A stretch of 59,347 nt of DNA from an uncultured Candidatus Saccharibacteria bacterium. GTDB lineage: Bacteria > Patescibacteriota > Saccharimonadia > Saccharimonadales > Saccharimonadaceae. A program made the translations under genes and the position numbers. This document shows positions 33,321-40,881 of the stretch, piece after piece; the first letter of the stretch is position 1, and each line of letters begins with the position of its first letter. The notes beneath the pieces were generated by a model. That model was not told where the DNA came from. It saw nothing but the letters and a program-made list of their open reading frames with translations, and searched no databases. Where the stretch lies: positions 1-59,347 of the forward strand of contig CAKMNX010000001.1 in the NCBI GenBank assembly GCA_927910745.1, written 5' to 3'.

Positions 33321-34238
33321 CTACCACTGTTGTGTTGGCTTATCTAGAATGCCATGGCTATGCATGCGGGCTACTACCCGTGGCGTAACCTGAACAATTT
33401 TTTCCTTTGTCAGCATTAGTTTATTATGATATTCATACCCCTCCACACCAGGGAAGAAAAAGATCCGTCTGTCATCACCATGCTCAGCAGCATCTTCCTG
33501 GGCCTCATGCACATAGTGTTCAGACGACTTAAGGTCAATAAGCTTACCGTTCACCATTATGTCTATCCCGCGCATATCCTGGTTGGCCGTACCTGGCTCA
33601 TAGGCAATGCCCGCTTCATCCAGCACCCGCATGAAGAGCACTTCGTTGCGAATACCCACTACTGTCGCATACAACATATCTTTTCGATCTTGCTTGCTTC
33701 GAGCATGCTTATTGCCTGGGCACACGGCTTCTAAGCCGTTAACTATATCCGATACAGACGGTATCGACTTCCATGTCTCGCAGGCGTGTGTGGCGTTGTC
33801 TATCACATCGCGCAGGGCATGGTTAAAGTGCGTGAGTTTCTTGATTCGCTGTTTATTTTCTTGCCGAGTCAGCGCCGTATCATCTTGTTCGGTCGCCTCC
33901 ACCCAGCCAGGATACGCTGCAAGCAGCCGCGCCATATCGACATGCGACCACTGTTCTTTGCTCGCATAGTGCTGCACAAGCGCCACAGCACTTTCTCCCA
34001 GGGCAGCCGAGCGCCGCTGGCGGCGTTTTTCCTCACTCCAATTGCGACCCTGCTGCTCGACGAGGTAGGTGAGATGTGGCTTTTGGCTCTTCAGCGCTGC
34101 ATCAACAGTAACAAGCTGCTTTTTGATGTTCGAAGAAGACGTCGACCACTGGCTCGGCGATATAGGCGATGGCATTGTATCAATGCCATGATGTTTGTGT
34201 GTACGGTGATGTGGCTTATAGTGACGTGTTTTTACCAT
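33321..34238 (-). CDS. PD-(D/E)XK nuclease-like protein
   Basis: 305 residues. The N-terminal ~30 residues are His/Lys/Arg-rich, followed by a long helical region (~55-190), and a C-terminal domain with a nuclease-like core: IRNEVLFMRVLDEAGIAYE (helix with Glu), then MRGIDIMVNGKLIDLKSS, which fits the D...(D/E)-x-K pattern of the PD-(D/E)XK superfamily (~residues 230-250). Restriction endonucleases and Holliday resolvases have this core. No methyltransferase gene is nearby. The start is ATG 34238, 12 bases after TATAAT; in-frame ATGs upstream lie in the promoter. The target is unknown and the family call rests on the motif only. Confidence 0.6.
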   Translation of the reverse strand: MVKTRHYKPHHRTHKHHGIDTMPSPISPSQWSTSSSNIKKQLVTVDAALKSQKPHLTYLVEQQGRNWSEEKRRQRRSAALGESAVALVQHYASKEQWSHVDMARLLAAYPGWVEATEQDDTALTRQENKQRIKKLTHFNHALRDVIDNATHACETWKSIPSVSDIVNGLEAVCPGNKHARSKQDRKDMLYATVVGIRNEVLFMRVLDEAGIAYEPGTANQDMRGIDIMVNGKLIDLKSSEHYVHEAQEDAAEHGDDRRIFFFPGVEGYEYHNKLMLTKEKIVQVTPRVVARMHSHGILDKPTQQW

Positions 34239-34274
34239 GGTTGTGTTTGTATTATATATCATTTTTAGTACCAT

Positions 34275-34300
34275 AACAAAATCACCACATCAGTGGTGAT
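34275..34300 (-). terminator. terminator of the 34327 gene
   Basis: On the minus strand ATCACCAC/GTGGTGAT with loop TGAT, then TTTGTT. Confidence 0.7.
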
Positions 34301-34326
34301 AATGCCTATTCTTACTGTATGAGTCG

Positions 34327-34791
34327 TTACCGCTGCGACAAATAGTCGATCTCTTTGATGATGTCGAGCAACGCTTGGGCGCGGCGGGTTTCGTCGCGGA
34401 TCGACTTTGCGATTTGGTAGGCTGGGTCGATCAAACTCTTGTCGTCCGTCGAGCGGATCAAAAGCAGATAGGTGTCGAACTTCTCATCTGGGCTAACGTT
34501 GAGCTTGTCCACCAGTGGGCGCAACTCTTTGATGGCTGATTGCTTCACGCCATTGAGCGCCTCGCCACTGGGCGCAGGCTGCGATGGTTGCTGCTGCGAG
34601 GACATGACTGGCACTGACGAGCCCATATTGCCCGACATACCCGAGAGTGACGAACGGCCAGCACCTTGCCCCGACATCATCGCCTGCGACCGCTGCGACG
34701 CTGCTGTGCCCACCTGCGGGCCGATCCCAGCAAGCACCTTGGCAAGCTCTTGATCGTCGGTAATTGATTGTGATGTAGTGCTGATATTCAT
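34327..34791 (-). CDS. hypothetical Ser/Gln-rich protein with helical C-terminus
   Basis: 154 residues, unrecognised, no signal peptide or membrane helix. Residues 1-30 are a short helix (DDQELAKVLAGIG), ~30-85 are low complexity (Ser, Gly, Met, Gln, Pro), and ~85-154 form a well-defined helical domain (AIKELRPLVDKLNVSPDEKFDTYLLLI ... RAQALLDIIKEIDYLSQR). The last domain looks like a conserved small helical protein. AGGTGGGAA precedes ATG 34791. Divergent from the SIS-domain gene. Confidence 0.65.
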   Translation of the reverse strand: MNISTTSQSITDDQELAKVLAGIGPQVGTAASQRSQAMMSGQGAGRSSLSGMSGNMGSSVPVMSSQQQPSQPAPSGEALNGVKQSAIKELRPLVDKLNVSPDEKFDTYLLLIRSTDDKSLIDPAYQIAKSIRDETRRAQALLDIIKEIDYLSQR

Positions 34792-34881
34792 GGTTCCCAC
34801 CTGTCTCCAAATATGCTTATGATTCTCTGCTAATTAATGTATCATGGGAGGGTATACTCTTGCAAGCAGAAGGAGACGATT

Positions 34882-35920
34882 ATGCTTGATGATCAGACCA
34901 CATTGCGCCAACGCGGTGCCGAAGCCGCGCTGCGCCACATTGCAACATTATGGAAACAAACGACGCTGCCAACAGAGGTAACTAGCCAACTCTCGCATAT
35001 GGCAGCCAAGCATGATATTCGTAATGTTGTTATTATAGCAACGGATTGTGGAGCGGTGCTGGCTCGCGTCGCTCAGCAGCTCATACAGCCTCACATGGTC
35101 GTGCCTGTGCTGTGCTGCGAGGCAGCGGCAGTGCCCGCATTTGTGGACGCGCACAGCTTGGTGATTATTATTGAGACTGGCGTCTCACCTGACCAGGTGA
35201 AGAATATACTGCGCTATACACAGCAGCATGCCGCTCCGGCCGTTCTGATCACTCATGATACTACTGTGGCTGAGTGCACCGCAGCATACCCTGCAGCTAC
35301 CGTCGTGCCGGTTGCGAAGAGAGAAGGGCAGGTGGAACCACTACGCATGCTCAGCACACTGAGCACGCTACTGACGGCCTATCAGTTGCTGGATGATGAT
35401 CTTGTGGAAGCGATAGCAGATGGCACAGCGAATGCAGCAAACACGGCGCAGCAGTGGGGTGCTACCGTGCCGACCGCTCACAACCTTGCCAAGCAGCTCG
35501 CACGCCAAGCAGCGGGCAAGACGGCGGTGTTTTGCGGCAGTGGGGCGCTCGCGCCAGTGGCCCAGTGGTGGCAGTGGTGTTGGCAGAAGCGGGCGCACAA
35601 TGTGGCCTTTTCTACCACTCTTGCCGAGGCCGATCAGGCTGGCGCTCATGGCTGGCTAAGCCATCCGGTAGATAAGCCATTCGCGCTTTTCGACCTCGCG
35701 AGTGAGAATGACGGCACTACCCAGCAGCGCATGGCAGCGCTCGATCGCCGCCTCAGTGGCCGCCGCCCCCCACGCAAAGTCTATCTTGCTTGCCGGCGAG
35801 ACAGAGGTAGAGCAGGTGCTGCATGGCATGATACTAGCGGAATTCGCCAGCTGCTACCTTGGTGTGTTGAATGGCGTGAGGCAGGGGAAGGGCGGAAAAA
35901 TCTTAGAAATTCTAACCTAA
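34882..35920 (+). CDS. degenerate bifunctional phosphoglucose/phosphomannose isomerase-like (SIS) protein, frameshifted
   Basis: The overall pattern fits CPR bifunctional PGI/PMI: an N-terminal SIS domain (RNVVIIATDCGAVLARVAQQL), a second one (GKTAVFCGSGALAPVAQWWQWCWQKRAHNVAF), GWLSHPVDKPFALFDL and the final LAEFASCYLGVLNGV. Yet key positions differ from those I recall for the family: GMGGSA is ATDCGA, SYSGNTEE is ETGVSPDQ, and the HNE block before GW-SHP is absent (AEADQAGAHGW). It may have lost isomerase activity. At C6 (35766-35771) one C too many shifts the frame; the family sequence (PHAKSILLAGETEVEQ) continues to TAA 35918-35920. Start ATG 34882 follows AAGGAG. About 346 residues when repaired. 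Confidence 0.65.
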
Positions 35921-36182
35921 TGTGTTTTGGTTTTTGAGAATCGTAGTGTTTTGTTTTTTATTCTAATTCTTAAGCCCTTGTCATGATCTTGTACGATGGC
36001 TCGCTGTCGCAAAATATTACATAAACAACGAGCTGCTACAATAAATTCACCAACGAAATCGCTCATCATCTCAAATATTATATGTGACGATTAATCTGGG
36101 ATAATATGTGCAGAAATTCTATCATCGTACTATGTAAATGGACAGGGCAGGGCGGGCCAGGAATACCATGATATCCACACAA
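35921..36182. other. gene-free AT-rich region
   Basis: About 260 bases with GTTTTGTTTTTT-type tracts and an isolated TAATAT. No gene, tRNA or convincing structure seen. Confidence 0.4.
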
Positions 36183-36210
36183 AAAACCCGCCACATGCGG
36201 GCGGGTTCTG
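36183..36210 (-). terminator. terminator of the MacB-type operon
   Basis: On the minus strand AACCCGCC / GGCGGGTT then TTTTTGTG. Confidence 0.85.
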
Positions 36211-36230
36211 TATCAAAGTAACTATCTTGT

Positions 36231-37454
36231 TTAGTGATACTGCCGTAGCGATTCGATCGTGTTCTTGCGCGCGGCACGAATAGCTGGGTAGAGGCCGAAG
36301 GTGAGGCCAACCGCCAGTGCCAGGCCAATTGCCATCACCGCCGTTTGCCACTCTAGCGATGGCGCAAAGGACAGCCACAGGCTAAAGCTCAGTGCCACTA
36401 TGTAGCCCAGGATGTAGCCCAGGATACCACCGAGCAAGCTAATCGCCAGCGCCTCGATCACAAACTGGGTGATGATATTACCATCGGTCGCACCAACCGC
36501 TTTGCGGATACCCACCTCGCGCGTGCGCTCTACCACACTCACCAGCATGATGTTCATGATGCCGATGCCGCCAACCACCAGCGAGATGGCTGCAATTAGC
36601 GTTAGCACCTGGGTTAGCGCGGTGAAGAGCCGGTTGGTCGGCTGGCTAATTGCATCGCCTGTAGCCACGGTAAAGTCTTCTTCGCCTTGGTGATTTTGCT
36701 TAATCTTGTCCTTAACTTGCTGAGCAATCTGCCCGACCTGCTGCGATGCATCGGCCTGGATGTTGATCTGCTGGATCTGCGTATGACCACTGTGGATTTT
36801 CTTGCCTGCCTCAGTGGTGATGATAGCTGCGTTGTCGAAATCAACATTGTTATAATTCAGCGGATTTTCTGTAGCACGCATCACCCCCACCACGATAAAT
36901 TCCTTGCCGCGGATCTTAAAGGTCTGGCCGATCGACTGCTCGGTACCAAACAGCTGCACCGACAGCTTTGGCCCAAGCACCGCTGGCTTAGCGTCGTGCG
37001 TGCCGCCTTCGAGGAAGTCACCCTCACGCAGCTCGAGCTGGCTGGTGATAGCAAGGTCTGGCGAAGTTGCTACAACAGTAGTGGTGGCTTCTCGGTCGTT
37101 GCTCTTGAGCTTGTTCTCAGAGGTCATCATTGGTGCTACAGCGCGGATATGTGGCATCTTGCGCACTGCCTCGACGTCGGACTCGGTGATGGTGCTGGTA
37201 TTGTAATTATACTGCGCGACCGAGCTCGCCAGCGACGAGAAGCTCTTATCTTGTACACCAGGGCGCACAACAATGAGGTTATTATTGAGCTCGGACACCT
37301 GTTGAGAAATAATGTTATGCAGACCGCCGCTCAGTGCCAAGATCGCCACGATGCTACCCACACCAATTGCCACACCCAGCGTTGCCAGCAAATTACGGCC
37401 GCGATTGCGCCGGAAGCTACTGCTTGCATTTTCGAAATGGTCGATGATTATCAT
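36231..37454 (-). CDS. MacB/FtsX-type ABC transporter permease
   Basis: 407 residues. Topology of the MacB family: one N-terminal helix (LLATLGVAIGVGSIVAILALSGG), a large extracytoplasmic domain (~residues 50-275) and three C-terminal helices (LIAAISLVVGGIGIMNIMLVSV, ALAISLLGGILGYILGYIVAL, VMAIGLALAVGLTFGLYPAI). The motif SVVERTREVGIRKAVGAT between them is diagnostic. Such systems move lipoproteins, peptides or drugs by mechanotransmission instead of a channel. ATG 37454 overlaps the ATPase gene by four bases. No membrane-fusion protein is encoded here. Confidence 0.9.
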   Translation of the reverse strand: MIIIDHFENASSSFRRNRGRNLLATLGVAIGVGSIVAILALSGGLHNIISQQVSELNNNLIVVRPGVQDKSFSSLASSVAQYNYNTSTITESDVEAVRKMPHIRAVAPMMTSENKLKSNDREATTTVVATSPDLAITSQLELREGDFLEGGTHDAKPAVLGPKLSVQLFGTEQSIGQTFKIRGKEFIVVGVMRATENPLNYNNVDFDNAAIITTEAGKKIHSGHTQIQQINIQADASQQVGQIAQQVKDKIKQNHQGEEDFTVATGDAISQPTNRLFTALTQVLTLIAAISLVVGGIGIMNIMLVSVVERTREVGIRKAVGATDGNIITQFVIEALAISLLGGILGYILGYIVALSFSLWLSFAPSLEWQTAVMAIGLALAVGLTFGLYPAIRAARKNTIESLRQYH

Positions 37455-38665
37455 GCCTGGGGCTCCTTTGTACTAGATTGGTGAGCAGACGATGGTGAAG
37501 TAGGCGGCTGGGCTGGTGTGGCCACAGCTGGCTGAGCGACCGATACAGCAGACGGTGTGGATGATGGCTGGGCTGCAGTATGAGCTCCTGGTGCTGCAGG
37601 TTGGCTGGTTGGTTGCGGCGCGGCTAGTTGAGGTTGCATTGCTGCAGGCTGAGATTGAGCTGGGGTAGCCGAAGCCGCTTGTTGTGCAGCGGGCAGGGCT
37701 GGCGGCACTTCTGGTGGAGCAACTGGCATAGGCTCAATAGTCGGGCCATCTTGGGTATGCGGATCTTCGTAATCAACCACTGTTGGCGCTGTCGTTGCTG
37801 GTGTAGTAGCCTTAGCGGGCCGACCGCGAGCAATTGCCTTGACTGGCGCAGCTGGCTGAGCGGCCGATGCCGTACCCTGCGCAATCGTCGATGCTGCCTT
37901 GTCAGCAGGTGCTGCTCGGCGAACTCGTGGCTTGCGGGCCACTGGTGTTGGCGTAGCAGCAGTGGTGCGCATCTGCTCATCACTGGCAATCTGCCCATCA
38001 AGCATCTTAATCACACGGCTGGCGTAGCTCGTGAGGTTCGGGTTGTGCGTCACCATAATGATGGTATTACCCCGGCGGTGTAGTTGAGCCAGTTCTTCCA
38101 TGATGATATGGCTCGAACGGCTATCGAGGTTACCTGTTGGCTCGTCAGCCAGGATAATCGACGGGTGGTTCACCAGGGCGCGAGCAATTGCCACGCGCTG
38201 CACCTGTCCACCACTAAGCTGCCACGGCATGTAATATTCGCGCTCTTGGAGGTGAAAATTCTTCAGCACTGCACTGGCTTGCTCCAGGCGCTTGACGCGG
38301 CGCATCCCTCCACGATAACTCAGGGGAAGGGCAACATTCTCAAGCACCGTTAGGCGATTAATCAAGTTAAAACTCTGGAAGACGATGCCAATCTGCCGCG
38401 AGCGAATCCGGGCGTGTTGACGCTTGCTTAGCGTCGCGACCGATGTTCCATCAAGAAAATACTCGCCGCTGTCGGCGCGGTCGAGCAAACCCATAATATT
38501 GAGCAGTGTCGTCTTACCGCAGCCACTGGGGCCCATGATGACGATGAATTCGCCTTTTTCGACGCGCAGGTCGACATTATCCAAGGCGTTTTGGGCAGCA
38601 TCACCCAGACCATACTGCTTGGTGAGGCCTCGGAGTTCTATAACTGGTGTAGAAGATCGTACCAT
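37451..38665 (-). CDS. MacB/LolD-type ABC ATPase with a long Pro/Ala/Gln-rich tail
   Basis: 404 residues. The first ~235 form a standard ATPase: Walker A MGPSGCGKTTLL (~residues 43-54), Q-loop FQSFNLI, signature LSGGQVQRVAIARAL, Walker B IILADEPTGNLD, H-loop VTHNP. The last ~165 residues are low complexity, rich in Ala, Pro, Gln, Thr and Ser, with a basic patch (VARKPRVRRAA), which is not usual for this family. The tail could tether the ATPase or bind a partner. AAGGA precedes ATG 38665; TTGCAG-N18-TATACT is a likely promoter. Cotranscribed with the permease. Confidence 0.88.
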   Translation of the reverse strand: MVRSSTPVIELRGLTKQYGLGDAAQNALDNVDLRVEKGEFIVIMGPSGCGKTTLLNIMGLLDRADSGEYFLDGTSVATLSKRQHARIRSRQIGIVFQSFNLINRLTVLENVALPLSYRGGMRRVKRLEQASAVLKNFHLQEREYYMPWQLSGGQVQRVAIARALVNHPSIILADEPTGNLDSRSSHIIMEELAQLHRRGNTIIMVTHNPNLTSYASRVIKMLDGQIASDEQMRTTAATPTPVARKPRVRRAAPADKAASTIAQGTASAAQPAAPVKAIARGRPAKATTPATTAPTVVDYEDPHTQDGPTIEPMPVAPPEVPPALPAAQQAASATPAQSQPAAMQPQLAAPQPTSQPAAPGAHTAAQPSSTPSAVSVAQPAVATPAQPPTSPSSAHQSSTKEPQA

Positions 38666-38802
38666 AATTATCCTTAGTATAAACTGTCAAAAAACATTTC
38701 TGCAAGCCCAATCTGCACAAAAATATGCAGTATAGCCACGCATCATGCCAAAAGACGAATCAGCAGCGCACTTCTATGGCAGCGTGCCGCCTGGCGCTGA
38801 TA

Positions 38803-38892
38803 TGGCGGAGAGACAGGGATTCGAACCCTGGGTGACGTTGCCGCCACACACGCGTTCCAGGCGTGCCAATTCAACCACTCTTGCACCTCTCC
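38803..38892 (-). tRNA. tRNA-Ser(GGA)
   Basis: Acceptor GGAGAGG pairing with the CTCTCC end, anticodon stem CACGC/GCGTG with loop CTGGAAC (anticodon GGA), long variable arm, T-loop TTCGAAT, CCA encoded. The 5' half is nearly identical to tRNA-Ser(CGA). TATAAT lies about ten bases upstream on the minus strand. Confidence 0.93.
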
Positions 38893-39236
38893 GTACCTCT
38901 GTATTATAGCGGATGTAGGGTAGGGTGGCAATATATGTATGAGTGATTCGGGTATATGGCGACTCGTTAGTGCAAATTGTTTTGCTTAGCAGAGTATTTA
39001 TTAGGTATATTGTTAATTTGTGTAGCTATATTTTTCAATAATAGGGATAGGGACAGTTATCATATCTGCATAGCTGAGGGCTAACTTCTCACATTCAAGC
39101 CACCATATTTCATCCATCATGCAATATGTATAAAATATCTCTTATCTTTTACCAAAAAATATCGTTCGAATGTATTTCTATAGCAACCTCTGTCTATACT
39201 CGCTATCTATTTTTCTCAACAGAGGCCAAAAAATAT
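38893..39236. other. AT-rich region before the secretion operon
   Basis: About 340 bases. The left end carries the tRNA-Ser promoter; a stem CCTCTGT/ACAGAGG spans ~39187-39225. No gene seen. This marks the start of the AT-rich block that includes the next two genes. Confidence 0.4.
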
Positions 39237-39287
39237 TTGACCTGCTGCGCAAACAATGGTAGCATGAAACGCAAGTGCGCATATAAT
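39237..39287 (+). promoter_or_regulatory. candidate promoters of the secretion operon
   Basis: TTGACC (39237-39242), 17 bases, TAGCAT (39260-39265); a stronger -10 box TATAAT lies at 39282-39287 without a clear -35. Either could read into the 39332 gene. Confidence 0.45.
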
Positions 39288-39331
39288 AGCACACATAACC
39301 ACTAATCCTGTATTGGGGAGGATTGAAGCTT

Positions 39332-40693
39332 ATGACAGAAATACTACCACCAACACCAGAAGATAAAACACCACAAACAAAAGGCGACTTAGTAAGTAGA
39401 GTCCTTGACAGCATTGATTTGCAGCCTACCCAAGGAAATATCAGCCCTGAGCGCCTTCCTGATTATGACCCCGACCCAAGCGACCCCAATACACCCTGGG
39501 AGCTCCAAGAATTACAAAACGACGAACCTAAAAACGAAACAGATACACCAAACCCTACAGAAGAAGATTCTGATAAAAAATGGACTCGACGAAAGGTTTT
39601 ATCTATCGGCCTCCTAGCTACGTGTGTCGTTGGAGGTGGAGTAATTGCTCGTTTAGACGATTCCGTAAAAGCTAGCCGTCATACTAGTACACCCCAGCTT
39701 GATCTTAGCACTGCTCCAAACTCGCCCGAACAAACATATGAGCCACTGTCATCCCCGCAAGAAGCCTTACTCAACTCAGATTATGTTACGAGTTTATCTG
39801 CAGAAGACCAAAAAAACCTTAAGTCACTGCTAGAGATACCCGTTGACAGCCCTTCAAATGATTACTTTGGGAAAGCTCCTCAGTGGGAAAGCACCAAGCA
39901 AGTACTTCTTGAAGCTGTTGTTGGCCAATATCGAGACGAAACTCTACATAAGATAGCCGATCGATACCCAACAATGAATAGTGAGCAGCTTGAAAAATTT
40001 GAGCAAAATGCCACCATGAAGCCAAGTGTAGATGTTGGCTACAGTTTACCGCAAATCATTGACCACAACGCTCTTGTTTTTAATGTTGCTCAGACTATTG
40101 TAGAAAAATATAAGGTGAGTAGCTATAAAGATGAAGCTATTAGCATAGCACAGAAACTGCTTGATGCTTGTGTTCTCTCAAGCAAGAGCTTCATACAAGC
40201 ACCAGACCGTTCTGTAGCAACAAGTTATCGAGATGAGCTTATTAAGATGATACAGTATTCCACGTCTGCTTGGGCGGGCGAGTCAGAAGGCGCCCCAAGT
40301 ATGACACTACAAAACTTTATACAGCCATCCTCTACAAGGGATGATTTGGAGCCTATTGGGCAGATCCCTCTATACTATGACAATGATAACCCTCTTTTCC
40401 CAGACCAAAAGCGCATCGAGGGAACTTCTATTTTTTATAACAAAGCAGTCACAAGCCAAAGAACTGAGCCAGTCAAAGACGACCTGCCTGCTAATGACAA
40501 TGGTCAAGATGATCAACCATCAAAGGCAACAACTATTATTTATGTTCCTTGCGCTATTAGCACTAATGATGGCGCTGAGCAGATCACGTACTATCCTATC
40601 AGCCCACTAAACGCAGGCAATCAACGAGCCCTCGTAGAGAGCTCAATATTTGGGCATGCTGCCGCAAAAGGCAAGAACAAATGTTTCTACTAG
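39332..40693 (+). CDS. single-pass membrane protein with large outer domain, unknown
   Basis: 453 residues. The first ~88 residues are acidic, Pro/Asp/Glu-rich and predicted cytoplasmic. A positively charged stretch WTRRK precedes one helix (VLSIGLLATCVVGGGVIA, ~90-107), and the rest (~345 residues) would be outside, mainly helical, with no recognised domain. GGGGAGG lies ten bases before ATG 39332; the TTG at 39323 overlaps that site. First gene of the block that leads into the TrbL, PrgI and VirB4 genes, so it may be part of the machine or an effector-like surface protein. AT-rich codons, unlike the ABC genes upstream. Confidence 0.6.
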   Translation: MTEILPPTPEDKTPQTKGDLVSRVLDSIDLQPTQGNISPERLPDYDPDPSDPNTPWELQELQNDEPKNETDTPNPTEEDSDKKWTRRKVLSIGLLATCVVGGGVIARLDDSVKASRHTSTPQLDLSTAPNSPEQTYEPLSSPQEALLNSDYVTSLSAEDQKNLKSLLEIPVDSPSNDYFGKAPQWESTKQVLLEAVVGQYRDETLHKIADRYPTMNSEQLEKFEQNATMKPSVDVGYSLPQIIDHNALVFNVAQTIVEKYKVSSYKDEAISIAQKLLDACVLSSKSFIQAPDRSVATSYRDELIKMIQYSTSAWAGESEGAPSMTLQNFIQPSSTRDDLEPIGQIPLYYDNDNPLFPDQKRIEGTSIFYNKAVTSQRTEPVKDDLPANDNGQDDQPSKATTIIYVPCAISTNDGAEQITYYPISPLNAGNQRALVESSIFGHAAAKGKNKCFY

Positions 40694-40881
40694 ACTAGTG
40701 TTATTCTTAGTATCTTACTTTGCCTAAAAATAGCAAACGTAAATATTATTTTACACCTATAGTGTTTAGTATCAGTATTAGAATTGCTGGGTAATATCTA
40801 TATGATGTTGTTTTCTGCTTCTCACCTGTTAGATGAACTTTGTGTCTTTTGTTTTGTTTGTATCTGTGCTTAAATAGACAT

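Noticed and set aside
15153..38892. tRNA genes as integration sites of a mobile element that brought the secretion genes.
   Set aside because: No integrase or recombinase and no repeated tRNA 3' end was found next to the tRNAs or the secretion operon.
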